This document shows, piece by piece, positions 10,997 to 22,233 of a stretch of DNA of 64,000 bases (positions are counted from its first letter, which is position 1; each line of letters opens with the position of its first letter). This stretch comes from Nipponacmea schrenckii (lineage: Eukaryota; Mollusca; Gastropoda; Lottiidae): NCBI GenBank assembly GCA_030562195.1, contig JAUJPP010000003.1, positions 18,507,398 to 18,571,397 on the forward strand. Reading direction: 5' to 3'. The notes under the pieces were generated by a model. It was not told where the DNA came from. It searched no databases and saw only the letters and a program-made list of their open reading frames with translations. Position numbers and translations under genes: made by a program.

Positions 10997-11774
10997 TATT
11001 AAATCAATTTTATAGTTAAATGGTGTAATTTAATCATAACAGAGTATCAAAATCAGTCCTAATCCGATTACCCGGTTAGGTCGATTTAAAAATATTATGT
11101 GGTGTAGGTCTCAAGTTGTGTATCGACCTACTGTGTATTAACATTGTAATTTGTAACTGGTAACCAAAACACTGCCATACGTAGGGACATCTGCTACACA
11201 GATAAATCGTAAAAATAGGATTTCATCACAGTTATCTGTGTAGTTTCATAAAATAAAAATTATAAATAATTATTGTGTTTTACTCTGATCTGAAATAATC
11301 AGGTTATACGCGAATGGATGTGCCAATAGCTACTATTAGTTACAATTAAAGGGAGCTAACCTATAGGATAGTGGGCTGGGTTCAGACCGGAGATGTTAAA
11401 AGAAATATTATTAAATTTCGTTGACAACCGAGGCGGTACAACAGGTTAAAAAATCCAATTTCGTAAAAGGGCACTTATTGCTGTAAATTGCTCCATATTC
11501 TATTATGACTTATACCAAAATTTATTAAACACGGATAAAATTTTAACGAGGTACACATGATTTTCAATATTTAAGGACTTGATCAATATTTCATTTATAT
11601 CATATCATTTATACGAATAACAGTTAACCTAAGAATCATACTTTTCATGATTTTATGCGACACAGTTCTACGAAACTCATTTTAAGATTTCGATCGCCCT
11701 GAAACACTATCAAATAGGCTAAGATAAAAACGATAGTTTTAAATATGAGTTGGTCTTGATTTTATTTTGTACAA
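10997..11774. other. Intergenic, no gene seen
   Basis: No coding motif. It contains a 12-bp perfect inverted repeat listed separately. Part may still belong to the 3' region of the Ngaro-like element, whose end is not defined. Confidence 0.4.
11194..11243. repeat. 12-bp perfect inverted repeat
   Basis: CTACACAGATAA at 11,194-11,205 pairs with TTATCTGTGTAG at 11,232-11,243 over a 26-nt loop. Its function is unknown; it may be part of the tyrosine-recombinase element's 3' region. Confidence 0.6.
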
Positions 11775-12842
11775 GATAGCTTGACAGGCAACGTAATATA
11801 CGCCCTATGTCGGACGTGAGTTCTGAAAGCCCGATTACCTTGAATAAGTCATCTTCACTCATAATTCCAGTCCACCCAGCTGTAAATGGGTACGAATAAT
11901 CGGGGAAAGATCAATGCCAAGAAGTTTGGCCATGGACCAGCTGGTAGAAACGATCCTTGTCACGGCGGACATGTAAACATAAGTTGTTATCCTTGTAAAA
12001 TATAGTTGTTTCTTTCTTTCTTTCTTTCTTAATGTTCTATCTTCAATCATATACTTCTTTTCTAGAGTGATAAATGTACAATATTCCTAAGTTTCATTAA
12101 AATCTGTCAAGAATTATACCTGATAATAAGGCAATAATCCTCAAATATTTTTCTGTATTTCTGATTACCGGTATTAAAAGGGTTCACTCTTGGGTGATAG
12201 CCTATTTAACAATATCAGCCAGTTTTTTTTAAATCGGTCAAGAATTGTGCCTTGTAGAGTGTTTACAAGCCAAAAATTGAACGCATTTTCAAAAATAAAG
12301 GCAATAACTGATACTAAAAATTTGTTTTCGATTCAACTGATTTCAACAGGCTACATCCATGGATGATAACAAATAGGCTACTCAAGCCATGTTTGATTAA
12401 AATCCATGAAGAATTATTCTTTCTAAAGTGTTTACAAGTAGAAATTAAACAGGTTTTTAAGAACAAGGGCAATAACTCATACTAAATATTTTTCGATTTC
12501 GCTGATTTTCAATAGGGTTCATCCTTGAGGTATAATACACTCTCACACCAAGTTTCATCAAAATCCATCAAGAACTGCATATTGTAGAGTGTTTACGAGC
12601 CATTCAAGAACAAGGGAAAGAACACATATTATTCTTTCCGATTTCGCTGATTTTGATAAGGTTCACCCTCGCGTGAATATAAACACTCCTATCAAGTTTC
12701 ATCCAAATCCAAAAAGAATTGCGCCTTCTAGAGCGTTTACGAGCAATTGGGGACGAACTGACGGACTGACGGATCGACGGACGGACATGGTCGACGCCAA
12801 TCTACGCCCTCCCCCCCCCCCCATTTCATGTGGGCGTATATA
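11775..12842 (-). mobile_element. 161-bp-repeat element, reverse orientation
   Basis: Starts GATAGCTTGACAGGCAACG and ends ATTTCATGTGGGCGTATA, which are the two family ends. The landmark gtttacnag recurs at 12,261, 12,430, 12,591 and 12,735, so the units are about 144-169 bp. The pentamer block (GACGGACTGACGGATCGACG) precedes the terminal motif, and a 12-C run lies at 12,811-12,822. A SINE-like piece interrupts the left part. Confidence 0.7.
11820..12040 (-). mobile_element. SINE-like fragment with (TTTC)n
   Basis: On the minus strand the stretch contains GTACCCATTTACAGCTGGGT, GGACTGGA and CAAGGTAATCGGGCT. This resembles a conserved block I recall from several invertebrate SINEs. A (TTTC)5 simple repeat at about 12,008-12,030 lies at the opposite edge. 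No clear A and B boxes were seen, so the tRNA-derived head is missing or decayed. Weak call. Confidence 0.35.
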
Positions 12843-13139
12843 AATGACAGCGGACTAATTTTAAATTCAGCTTAAATAGAGATAGTTTTCTTTCGTGTGT
12901 CTCTGTGATCGACACTTTGTTATTTTTGGCCTGTGCACCAATGTAGCATTAATCATCGTTCAATGGACAGTAAAGTCTATATCCAATCGATATTGACTGG
13001 AAAAACTTTACCATTTGAAATAAAATTTTAACATATAATGGTAATGTCATCTATATATTTTTAAAAACGTTTTTATCTACCCATGCATTCTGTTAAACTT
13101 TATATTATTTTTATTAAATATTTTGTCTTTTATAAGAGA

Positions 13140-13885
13140 TTCTGACATCATCATCAGTGAGATATTTAGGTGTATCATTTGACACAGATTCTTCACTTGA
13201 AAGTTTTGTATCACAAACTTGCAAAAGTGTTTCATTTGCCCTTTTCAAAATCGGTCGGATTCGCCGACTCCTAGACCAGTTTGCCACTGAAAAACTTGTT
13301 CATCACGCTTTGGACTTTTGGACTATTGTAATTCGCTCTACTCTAAGCAGAAAGTCTCAATCGATCACACCAATTCTGAAAACGTTACATTGACTCCCAG
13401 TCTCTGAACGAATTCAATTTAAAGTGCTCTTAACAATATTTAAAATTTTCAATGATATAGCACCCGCATATCTGAAGGAACTACATGTAGTATGAATAAA
13501 ACGCTCGCTCAGGTCAACAAGATTTTCACATGCACCATCTTTAATGTACCCTCCTAAACATGCTCATAATAAATTTGATGGAAATAAAATATTCTGACAA
13601 TATGCTCCAACTCTCTGGAACTCTTTACCCCCAGAGAAACGCCTAGAAACCAATGTCAATTCTTTTAAAAGGTCCATTAAAACTAGACTATTTGTGCAGT
13701 ATTTTGATTAAGTATGCACTTATCGTCTCTTTTAAAGTTCTAGAGTTCTCTTTTTTCTCTTTTACTTTTTCATTTTTTTATTTTTATAGTTTTATTTATA
13801 TCTTACCCCTTTGTTAAGCGCATTGAGATTTTATACAATATTTTATGCTGTCATGTAATGCGCTTTATAAGAATAAACTATAATT
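13140..13885 (+). pseudogene. CR1-like LINE, 3' end of ORF2 plus 3' UTR
   Basis: The translation gives SSVRYLGVSFDTD, a CNSLY motif (ALDYCNSLY in the next frame), LPVSERIQFKVLLTIFKI, APAYLKEL, APTLWNSLPPEKR and FKRSIKTRLF. These are the usual C-terminal motifs of CR1/Rex-type RTs. The 3' UTR has AAGCGCATTGAG and TAATGCGCTTTATAAG before AATAAACTAT. The coding part has an internal deletion, frameshifts and stops. The expected ATT-repeat tail is missing here but TTATTATTATTATT appears at 16,551, after the Helitron-like insertion, so the tail is split. Confidence 0.8.
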
Positions 13886-13910
13886 GCGTGGCAAATAAAA
13901 TTTGTCACGC
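13886..13910. repeat. Palindrome at head of Helitron-like element
   Basis: GCGTGGCAAAT and ATTTGTCACGC flank an AAA loop: 11-bp arms with one mismatch. TTTGTTTTCG follows. The palindrome at 33,268-33,292 has quite different arms but is followed by the same TTTGTTTTCG, so structure rather than sequence seems to be shared. Confidence 0.7.
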
Positions 13911-13934
13911 TTTGTTTTCGTTCGGATTATTTTT

Positions 13935-15080
13935 TTACGTATTTCGACTTTGGCGAAAACGTATTGTAATCGTTCGGATTATTTTATTTATTTTTTTTTT
14001 TTTTTTTGTAATTCTTGGATGAGTTTGCAGACAAACTGGTAAAAGGTGCAGAAATTCTAAATCTACAGTTGATCTTAGAATGATTTCTATTATCAAATAA
14101 AACAAAACCGGAAGTTCTATCTCTGACAGGAAGTGAGAGCCGGAAGTTCAGGTTTTTTTGCTTTAGCAAGTTTATTTTCAGTTCGATTTTGACCGAATTT
14201 TCAGATTTGAAAACTTCAATGTATTTGTCAACTAACAATTATAGGTTTTATGCAATTAGGTTAAATATTATACCCACGATTTGCAATTCAATATTCAAGG
14301 GTCATCGGCAAAAATTTCAGACCGTGATTTCTCCTTTAATATAAATGGTAAAATTTTGAAACTTTACCAGTTGATAGGCGATATGTTTATAATTTTTGAA
14401 AAAATGTGAAAAAAAAATTCCACTTCCGGTTTAGCCTCAAATGACGTAATTACGTAACTTCCGGTCTATAACTGCTAGGTGAAAACTGAAAACTGTTTTA
14501 TAAATAACTTGTCAATAGTAATTGATTTGACCTAAATAATTAGGTCAAGCTGCCATATCGGCCGCCATTTTGAATTTTTGTTACAATTCTTAAATCCGAA
14601 ATTCAGACACTAATGATAGACCGATTTTGATGAAATTTAGCACATAGATACAATGGAACATTATCTACCTTTTCTTGGAGACCGATTTTCAAATTTCGTA
14701 TTTTCTTTCGAATTATTTAAATTTCGATTTTTTCAAAATTAGGTCACTTTAACGGGTACGGAAGGTGTGACCCACTTAATCTATGACCTTGAAAATTAGG
14801 TCAAATAATATTCAATATATTGTCTACGAGTAGATATTTTTTAATTTGGCTTACTTAAAAAATTCATAGAGATAAGTGTACTTAAATACAGCAAAAATTG
14901 ATAATTTTCATATTTTCGCCATCATTAACCGTTACGGAAGGTGTGACCTAATTATTTTATGAGTTTGAAAACTAGGTCAAATGATATTCAATATATTGTC
15001 TAGATGTAGGTAATTGCAACTTTAGCCTATATAATATTTTAAGGCTCTCGAAATACGTTCATAATTGTAAGCAATTCTAG
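13935..15080 (+). mobile_element. Helitron-like element, family 1, complete copy
   Basis: Head TTACGTATTTCGACTTTGGC, then a long T run, then a 1,073-bp body (14,008-15,080). Near the ends there is an 11-bp perfect inverted repeat: ACGTATTTCGA at 13,937-13,947 and TCGAAATACGT at 15,048-15,058. The terminus is the hairpin AATTG-TAAG-CAATT followed by CTAG and T. The same body is at 37,356-38,428 with equal length and few differences. Subterminal inverted repeats and a 3' hairpin are features of Helentron-type Helitrons. No Rep/helicase is encoded. Confidence 0.65.
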
Positions 15081-15260
15081 TTTTTTTTTTTTTTTTTTTT
15101 TTTTGGGAAGCTCGCTAGCCCAAACGGAAAAAGATAGACTATTTCTGTTTTCACCAATGGTTTTTATATGGGCTGGAATCAAAAATGAATATCTAACTGG
15201 AAATTTTCGCTAAACCGAAAGTGGCTAATTGCATAATATGCAAATAAGATTTCAAGCTAG

Positions 15261-16075
15261 CTCGGGCCCTAATAGTCGCATCGGTCTGAAATTTACAGGA
15301 TATAGATAGATAGGCAGCGCAATTAAAACTACATCATCAAAATTTTTTGATCACTTCCGGTTTGGGCGTGGGGACTTCCGGTTTTTTCGTCTCATGTCGG
15401 GCGACCCTGCTTCCGATGTAATTCAAGATTCTAAACAAAATCAGTATATTTTAGCTATACTAAATGATTTTAATCCCCTGAGATGAAGAAAAATTAAATT
15501 GAATGTTGCGCATGCGCAGTTTTCAAAAATGGCAAATTTTCTTAAAAATTTAATAAGTCCGCCAATTATTAACCGATTTTTATGATTTTGGTGTTTATCA
15601 AAACCTTGATACTTTATCTAAAAAATGTTGGGAACAGAATTTTGATTTTCGAATTTGAATTTTTTTTATGCCCGTTCGAATTTTTCGAAAATTTAAAACT
15701 CTATATCTCGTGACCTTGACCTTAAATGACCTTGACATTTGAGATGTAGAATGTCATTGACCTCAGCTGTCTATAGATGTGCTGATATTGCATGACAAAT
15801 ATTAACTTCCGGTTTTATAGCCCACCGAAATCTGACTATTTTGCAATTTTGGATGGTTATGTTACACTTTCGGGCTCTAATGTTCGGATCGATCTGAAAT
15901 TTACAGGATATAGATAGATACGCAACACAATTTAAAATATATCATCAAAATTTTTTGATCACTTCCGGTTTGGGCGTGGGGACTTCCGTTTTTTTTTATC
16001 TCATTTCAGGCGACCCTACATCCCGTGTAATTCAAGAATGTAAGCAAAAACAGTACATTAGCTATACAAAATAAT
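15261..16075 (+). repeat. Internal direct duplication, offset 608 bp
   Basis: About 200 bp from 15,261 (CGGGCCCTAAT ... GAAATTTACAGG ... CACTTCCGGTTTGGGCGTGG) recurs at about 15,870-16,075 with around 10-15 per cent differences. The landmark gaaatttacagg lies at 15,288 and 15,896. It is an old internal duplication of the family 2 body. Confidence 0.75.
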
Positions 16076-16567
16076 TTGCATCCCTCGAGAAGAAAAAAAT
16101 TCCAATTGCTAATAAAATTTATTTATTTTTTTTGTAAAATTTTTGCATACAAATTCAAAAAATATCTCTTTATAAAGCTGTGAATTAGCAAATTATCACA
16201 TAGCTTGAATTTTCTATGTTAATTACAACCAAAGTTACAAAATAATGTTTAAATTTGAATATAGAGAGTTTAAATTTCATGACAAATTGACATCTTACTA
16301 CCTACTTAAATTTTAGTTTGGAATTTATGTAAATATCCTACCGAAATCTTAGACATGTACAAAAATCTAATAAGGAACTGATAGTAGAAACTTATAGTAG
16401 AAAAAATTGCCTATATAGCAGAAAGTTTACGCTTACAATTGTAGGCTGAAAAGTACCGGAATTGAAAGCTAGCAGGTTAGAAGTTTCAAAATGTTCGAAA
16501 TCCATGGGATAACGCACAGTTGCCACGCTCGGAGCTGTTCACAGTTCTAGTTATTATTATTATTTGG

Positions 16568-17189
16568 TCACACATTAACGAATTACCTTACGGGTTCCAC
16601 AGCGTTTTAGCATAGGTACCGATTAATACAGTTTTAATAGAAACAGGTTCAAAATTATCAAGAATTGAAAGCTACAGACAAATACAGATTTTCATGAAAG
16701 ATGTCGTGAATGTGTGACCTTTACGAAAAAAGGTTAATACACGATGAAATGTACCAATATAATTTAAATTTTTGTAAAAATGACAGACAGAGATACATTA
16801 ACCATGAGCAAGTAACGTCACCCCAGGCATGAGATCCACATATATAACTTAAACTACAGTCATTATGGTATTAACCACCCACTCACTCGCGACAATTTTC
16901 ATACATAAGTGCTGATCTCTAGAACCATGAAACCCATTTGGATTATTAATGTTATATACTCGTCTAAATATGCTGCTGAGGTGTTATTGGGCGGATGTTT
17001 TAACTTGATCCCTTCAATTAAACAAATATTTATCTGTGTGATATTAGCTAGGGTTGCAATCATAATACCTTTTATGAGTTAATCTAATGACTACATACCC
17101 TTCAAACTTTTCTTTTCTCAGAAATGCAATGTTGAACTTAGCCTGAATATTGTGTGAATAATATTAGTTCGAAAAATATTAACTATAGT
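16568..17189. other. Intergenic, no gene seen
   Basis: It begins just after a (TTA)n tract at 16,551-16,567 that is taken as the detached tail of the CR1-like LINE. No coding motif, repeat structure or RNA gene was recognised. Confidence 0.4.
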
Positions 17190-17640
17190 TTATTGACCTT
17201 GTTCTTGAATTCTTCGTGTGCACGAAATAAGGATCTACCTAAGGAATTACCCTACCTTGAAACCATTCTCAAATATTTACTTTCAGTTTTTGCCCTTGTT
17301 CTTGAATTATTTTTGTACATACTGAGAGTTGTTTTTACGGGTTTTGATGAAACTTGTTGTGATTCTTCCTAATCACCCAAGAATTCAAAATCAGACCTAT
17401 CATAGTTATCATGAGTTAATGCCCCTCTTCTTGAATTGTTTGTTGACACGATAGAAAACTGGTTTCTTAATGGATATTGGCAGTACTTGTTTTTGCGTGT
17501 GTAATCACCAAAGGCTTAACTCTATGGGGAATCAGACCAATTGTAAACTCTTGGTTTACTCTCGTTTCTTGATGGATTTTGATTAAACTTGTAATGTAAG
17601 TGTTCATAAGCACCATGGACGAAACCTATTGAAAACCAGA
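17190..17640 (+). repeat. Strongly diverged 161-bp-type repeat copy
   Basis: Phrases typical of the 161-bp units recur with many changes: TTGTTCTTGAATTCTTCGTG, TTGCCCTTGTTCTTGAATTA, CCCCTCTTCTTGAATTGTTT and GATGAAACTTGT. They read as reverse complements of phrases in the copy at 11,775-12,842. No terminal motifs remain, so this is an old remnant. Confidence 0.45.
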
Positions 17641-17879
17641 AAAATCTTAAATTAAGGATAACTCTTGTAAACCTGAAGGACAATCGTTATTTTTTTTTTA
17701 AATTTATTATACGAAACTAAAATACTGGTCATATTTATAGAATAGATGTAATAATCGAGGCAATTCTACCAAAAATTATGATATTTAAAAAATTAAATTT
17801 TCTTTTTAGCATTTTATACTCTCATATGATATGTCGATACATTGAATATGTATATAGTGTCGTTGTTATTGATGAAACA

Positions 17880-18310
17880 ATCCCACATTAGACCAAATTT
17901 AAATTTCAACAACTCTGATAATAATGGTCTACAAATAATAGGGGTGAAAGTGGTTCACCCTGTATAACCCCTATCCTATAACAGATAATTATGACAAAAA
18001 TCTATTGGACAATAGAATTTTATTTTATACATCGACTTGAGGATTTAAGAAACTCGCTACTAGCACCTATAGAATTTAACAAAAATAATAACAGTTGTCT
18101 AGTTTCAGAATCAAAGGCATTCCTCAAATCAATGATTACGTAGAATAATTTAAGTTTGTTGTACACGGTTATAGATATAACACTATCTAGTAAGATAATG
18201 GCATCTAGGGTACTTCTGGAAGCTCTAAAACCAAATGGACAATAATCAAGTAACTCGTTCGGTTCACATCAGATATCCATAACTGATAGACCCCTAATTA
18301 TCCACATTAT
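17880..18310 (-). pseudogene. LINE reverse-transcriptase remnant
   Basis: Minus-strand reading in several frames gives NNVDN-x-RGLSVMD, then CPFGFRASRSTLDAIILL, FYVIIDLRNAFDSETRQLLL and, further on, GVIQGEPLSPLLF. These match in order the RT blocks NYRGISLL, FGFRxGRST, VDxxxAFD and GVxQGxPLSPLLF. The YADD box and everything after it were not found. Nonsense changes are frequent. Confidence 0.75.
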
Positions 18311-18369
18311 TGGGGTCACATTTTCGTGGAAAAGGAACCCTGCTATAATATGGTACGGTCAGCATACAT

Positions 18370-19140
18370 AGAGATAGGAAATGGACCTTAAGTTGTTATA
18401 TAATTGTAAAACATTAATCTTTCTTTTTCTTCGTTGATTTGGTGCAAATCAACATAAAAAAGGCGAAAGTAAACAACCTAAAAAACTTTGCAAAAAAATC
18501 TGATTGCGTGTCCACACATTTATTATAAATACATACCAGCTTTGATATGTTTCTTTTCCCATTTATACTGAACCCCAACTGTGTCCAAGATATTTAAGTT
18601 TGTCGAAATAATGATTTGAATAAAAAAACACACGGGTAATCTTCAAAGAAGATTCATTTCTATTTTTGCTGTTTTATGTTTTATATTTTAATTGGATGTG
18701 TTTTTAAAAGTTAACAATTCTATTGGTTTTGACAAAATAATTTAAAACAGAAAGTGCTTTGATGGTACAATAGATGAGTTGCCAAGAAAACAAAATATTT
18801 CGATCTGAAAGAACATGGAACTATTCAAGGTAGAGTGTTCTCGGAGTGCTATCGAAATTTGGTAGCCTAAAGATTCAAAGGAAGTTCAAAAGACCTGTTC
18901 AAAACCTGTCAATCACCTCCTAATATACCAAGTTCAGTTACGTTTGTGAATGTTTGTCTTTGATGGTTCAACACGATCCATGTTTGCATTGTCCTGTAGA
19001 CTGAAACATCAATATTGAGAGCCAAATATAATAACACTGTAATCAAAGCAGTATACGGATTAATCGCAACGTTTTGTACATAATTATATGAAATTATCGA
19101 ACTATAGAAGCCTTAGCAAACTCAACCTACTGTGCTATAT
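18370..19140. other. Intergenic, no gene seen
   Basis: No coding motif or repeat end was recognised. Weak LINE-derived sequence may continue from the neighbouring remnant. Confidence 0.35.
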
Positions 19141-19439
19141 AAAGCATCGGTGTAGATTCGTGTACTTTCATAATGTCCATTATGCGAACGATGCAAAGAT
19201 CTGTTTCTTATCCAATATCGTAGAGCGATAAGTGTCGACCTTTGGGGCGAAATTTTACAAGTAGGAACTCGGGAAAGAGCAAATTATCGGCAGCTTGGCC
19301 ATAATTCCAAACTGCCTGTTCGAAGATTATGTTCTTTTGCCTGTTCCGAACATCGTGTTCTCCAAGAAGTATGATTGACACAACCAAAAAACACACCATA
19401 CAAGCTGGTATATTTGTGAATGTCGTGTCTCGCAGCAAT

Positions 19440-19549
19440 TTCATTTAATTGGTAACTGTTAACTGTATAAATTTTGTGACGCTTTGCTGTGTGACACGTA
19501 AATAAACTACTACTACTACTACTACTACTGCTACTGCACTACTACTATT
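19440..19549 (+). repeat. LINE-type 3' tail ending in (ACT)n
   Basis: GTGTGACACGTAAATAAAC precedes an ACT triplet array (19,506-19,549) with two interruptions. It resembles the end of the LINE at 268-603 (GTGACACAATTAATAAAC plus triplets). The upstream plus-strand sequence (19,140-19,400) has an open stretch but no recognisable RT motif. Confidence 0.45.
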
Positions 19550-19904
19550 TCTGTAAAGTAAATCAATGGAAGCCTAAAGAGGGATATAACATTCACAATA
19601 TCGATTAAAGATGAGAAAATAATAGTAAGATAAAGGAAATTACGCGAAGCAAATTAGGCGTAAAACAATGAAGAGCACTATCTTATATTAGATAGAAATA
19701 ATTAGAAAGAACAATGACAAGGCATTTGGATAATAAATAATATGGTACTAGGATGAAAAATTCTCTAGCCCTAAATTTTTTAATAATTGGAACATGATAC
19801 AAGGAAATGTCCACTGTCTCTGTTTCTATATTGCCTTGCCTGTTTATTATCTCTGTACACTGATAGAAATAACCATGGTAATTTTGTTTTCTCAATGTAC
19901 ACAT

Positions 19905-20240
19905 TTGATGTGATTTGACTAAGTCAAGGGCAATGACCTAACCTAACCGCCGTCCTATCTATTCCAATACTTATACTAATCAATACTCTTCAATTAAAAA
20001 TTGTAGCTTCTTTTGCATCCACAATATAATTTTGACGCGATTTTGCTTGGTCAAGGGCAATAACTAAAAAACACTTCTCCGCAAAATTGTCACATTGAAA
20101 CTTCAATCTTATCAATTCCAATATTTAACCCAAAATCATTAAAATCCATTGAAAATTGCAGCTTCTATGGCATCAACAATAAAAAAAAATGACTTGATTT
20201 TACTAAGTCGAGGGCAATTGCTCAAAAACTGTCTATGGAG
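19905..20240 (-). repeat. Fragment of 161-bp-repeat family
   Basis: Two units with GATTTGACTAAGTCAAGGGC, AAAATTGTAGCTTC and the equivalent AAAATTGCAGCTTC after an interval of about 160 bp. The terminal hairpin motifs are absent on both sides. Confidence 0.6.
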
Positions 20241-21344
20241 AATTAGATATTACCTTCGAAAATTCTTTTTAAGAACAAAAAACCTGTTTCGTACGGCTGA
20301 TAAAGGACTAGTGCTTCAAACAGTGTAAAATTAAGCAGTGCACTTTAAAGATATTCGACAGGTTGGTTATTAGAAGACAGTAGGTTTGGAAGGGAGTAGG
20401 ACAATGTTATTCTGATGCTATAGAGATTTATCTCTGATTAAACATAAATGACGTCGAAAAGTATTCATTAGCCAAATCAAGAGCAGAAAAGTTAGACGTA
20501 AGGAAATTCATTTCATATTTCACATGTGTTACATATAAATCTTCTGATTTCAATTATTTTTTAAAACACATTCTTTCATAATGATGTACATTTACCTTCC
20601 ATTTAATTAAGATTTCTCTCTTCGCAAAACTTCAGTTACTATTATTCGTATAGTCTGAACATACAATAAAATTACAAAGTACACATAATAAAACAATTAT
20701 GTAAAGAGTGGAAAATGGCATTAACCTGATGGTGGTATCCTTTAGTCTCATTTGAAAAGTAGTGATGAAGATGATTTAGTTGTTTGGGGCAGAGAAGGTG
20801 ATAAATGATTTCTTAGGAAAAATGATTTTTAAAATGAAGTGGGTAATTTTCATTCATCATTTTGTATTTCAGTATCCCAGTGTTAAATTGAAAACATTGA
20901 TAGATTGTGAGCAAATTTAAAGTGATAAACAAGACTGTCGATCTTGCATCATAGTTTGCTAATGCGCTGCTCGTTTTTGAATCTAATACAAAACTTACAG
21001 TCTACCATGAGACGGATTACTCCAAAAATACTACAATAATCAATGACGGGTAGAATAAATAACAATTATAAAATAAATTCGTGTTTCAAATGGTAATTAA
21101 GATTTAATTCAGTTCAGTGAGTACATTTTCGATGTCAAATTAGAACATTTTTTTGAGATTAGTTTCCTTCAGTCTATGGGTTCATCCACCGTTACTCGAA
21201 GAAGTAGGCCTACTGCTACACAATCATTTTCAACGAGTTAATTAGTTTAGCTTAAGAGAAAGAGGGAAGTCACGTTTACACTTATTTTCGAATGGGCATA
21301 GGTTTTATAAATATTATTTAGAACCATTTCATTTTCATTGCATC
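20241..21344. other. Intergenic, no gene seen
   Basis: AT-rich sequence without recognisable coding motif, RNA gene or repeat end. Confidence 0.4.
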
Positions 21345-21348
21345 ACAT

Positions 21349-22233
21349 TTATATATTTTCCAGATCTTGTAAGGCATTATTTATTAAAGTAAGGTCTGTA
21401 CCAGAAACGTGAATAGTGCAGTCGTCAGGAAAAGTTTCAGTGATAGATATTTTAATGTGAAGGGGAAAGATCATTGAAAAATAATAAATAGGAGAGGTTC
21501 CAAAATTGAACCCTGTGGTACATCCATATAACAAAAGGCTGATCCGAAATGAAATCACCAAAGCATACTTTTAGTTGTCTGTTTGCTTAATAATTTTGGA
21601 ATAAGTATAATAGTATTTGGGTGAAATATGTATGAATCTAATTTATCTATTAAAAATTGATCGATCACGTCAAATGCCGCCGAAATCAAGGTAAACCACC
21701 CCTGTCATGTTGCCCTTTGATTTGATAGCAATGTTTTGGTTATTCTAATTAGAGCAGAAGAACAAGAGTGGTTTTCCCTGAATCCAGATTGATATTTGTA
21801 AATAAAATTATATTTATTAAAGAATCTCTTATTCGCCGCCAGATGAGATTCATATTTATTTGTGAAATAGTAGAAAGTAGACAAATAGGCCTGTATTATT
21901 GTTCAACTTGTCCTTATTCGCTTTTTTATGAATAGGTATAATGCACCCTATTTTAAGCTTTTTTTAGGAGACTTAAATTTTTCTTTCCCAAGTCTGCTAA
22001 TGAAGCAGATATACGGTGCTTACAAGTCCAGTAGCTTAAGTAGTATTTAAATTGGTAGCATAATTAAACATAAATGATATTGATGTCAAAGGTAATGAAA
22101 GAAAACATCATGATAAGAAGATAATTTTCTGTTAACAAAGTCTTCAATAACATTCGTCCTGCTAAGAGGTACATAAGGGGGTTTAATGTCATCAGTTATA
22201 CTGGTAAAGTAATTATTAAAAACATTGGCCAGC
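21349..22233 (-). pseudogene. LINE reverse-transcriptase remnant (CR1/Jockey-like)
   Basis: Read from 22,233 downwards: ANVFNNYFTSITDDI, IGCIIPIHKKANKD, NHSCSALIRITKTLL (approximate), DVIDQFLIDKLDSY, MDVPQGSILEPLLFIIF, ETFPDDCTIHVSGTDLTLIN and LQDLENI. These follow the order of a LINE RT from the pre-finger region to the catalytic box, where PDD stands in place of ADD. Many stops and frame changes separate the blocks. The blocks match CR1/Jockey-type LINEs and differ from the LINE at the window start. Confidence 0.8.

Larger units (their letters stand above)
13886..16550 (+). mobile_element. Helitron-like element, family 2, with a nested element
   Basis: Proposed head: the palindrome at 13,886-13,910, TTTGTTTTCG and a T-rich run to 13,934. 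The body resumes in the T run at 15,081 and continues to 16,550, ending in a CTGT-TC-ACAG hairpin, TTCTAG and then T. The last 199 bp match window positions 1-204. Between head and body lies another element (13,935-15,080). The outer flanks are the two halves of a LINE tail (AATAAACTATAATT before, TTATTATTATT after), which supports these limits. Non-coding. Confidence 0.55.

Noticed and set aside
19140..19444. Open stretch before the (ACT)n tail, possible LINE coding end
   Set aside because: The tail looks LINE-like but the translation shows none of the usual RT or zinc-tail motifs.
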